This document shows positions 63,093 to 64,000 of a stretch of 64,000 bases of DNA, one piece after another. Location of the stretch: the NCBI RefSeq assembly GCF_000168975.1, contig NZ_AAUW01000005.1, forward strand, positions 186,001 to 250,000. The letters are read 5' to 3'. The position numbers and the translations under genes were made by a program. The DNA comes from Roseibium aggregatum IAM 12614 (GTDB lineage: Bacteria > Pseudomonadota > Alphaproteobacteria > Rhizobiales > Stappiaceae). A model generated the notes under the pieces. The model ran no database searches, had not been told where the DNA came from, and was given only the letters and a program-made list of their open reading frames with translations. Every line of letters starts with the position of its first letter. Within the stretch, counting starts at the first letter, position 1.

Positions 63093-64000
<908 letters not shown>

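Overview
The window looks like chromosomal DNA from an aerobic or microaerobic alphaproteobacterium. Gene content and order (fixLJ, a receiver-only protein, fixK; ccoNOQP-GHIS; urtABCDE; rplU-rpmA-GNAT-obgE), the high GC content and the protein styles fit Hyphomicrobiales, most likely a Stappiaceae-type marine bacterium (Roseibium/Labrenzia-like). The family-level placement is inference. No phage, insertion sequence, CRISPR array or origin was seen.

Region 1 (1-9.9 kb) holds the 3' truncated gene for a transporter-fused hybrid histidine kinase, an aminotransferase, and an oxygen-sensing relay: FixL (haem PAS), FixJ, a single-domain receiver and FixK, followed by hemN. FNR/FixK boxes lie upstream of hemN and of the cbb3 oxidase operon. 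Region 2 (10-15.2 kb) has a GST, an AbrB-type membrane protein, an SHMT-like PLP enzyme divergent from a LysR regulator, and a DMT exporter. Region 3 (15.5-23.6 kb) is the full ccoNOQP and ccoGHIS set for the high-affinity cbb3 oxidase, but ccoN is read in two frames because one base appears to be missing near 15966. Region 4 (23.6-30.4 kb) holds small genes, aroQ, a polyprenol-phosphate sugar transferase and UDP-glucose dehydrogenase (exopolysaccharide), and an M20 deacylase.

Region 5 (30.5-41.1 kb) is a urea uptake operon (urtABCDE) next to a second transporter-fused sensor kinase (NCS1 permease plus Cys-rich segment plus hybrid kinase) and its LuxR-type response regulator. A perfect 16-bp palindrome lies upstream of urtA. 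Region 6 (41.2-60 kb) is the most unusual part: two divergent operons, about 15 genes, around one control region. Leftward run a ribose-type ABC importer, an SDR, a 6PGDH-like dehydrogenase and a ThuA-like protein. Rightward run a cytoplasmic regulator that fuses a winged helix to an ABC solute-binding-protein fold, a second SDR, an M24 hydrolase with an altered metal site, and a 2-oxoacid dehydrogenase whose E2 is split into a lipoyl carrier and a separate acyltransferase, with an aldehyde dehydrogenase between them. Two 13-bp palindromes 21 bp apart lie in the shared promoter. I read this as an undescribed, self-regulated uptake and oxidation system for a small carbohydrate-like substrate; the substrate is unknown.

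Region 7 (60-64 kb) holds tRNA-Ser(CGA), a strong promoter and leader, rplU, rpmA, three GNAT acetyltransferase genes in tandem and the start of obgE.
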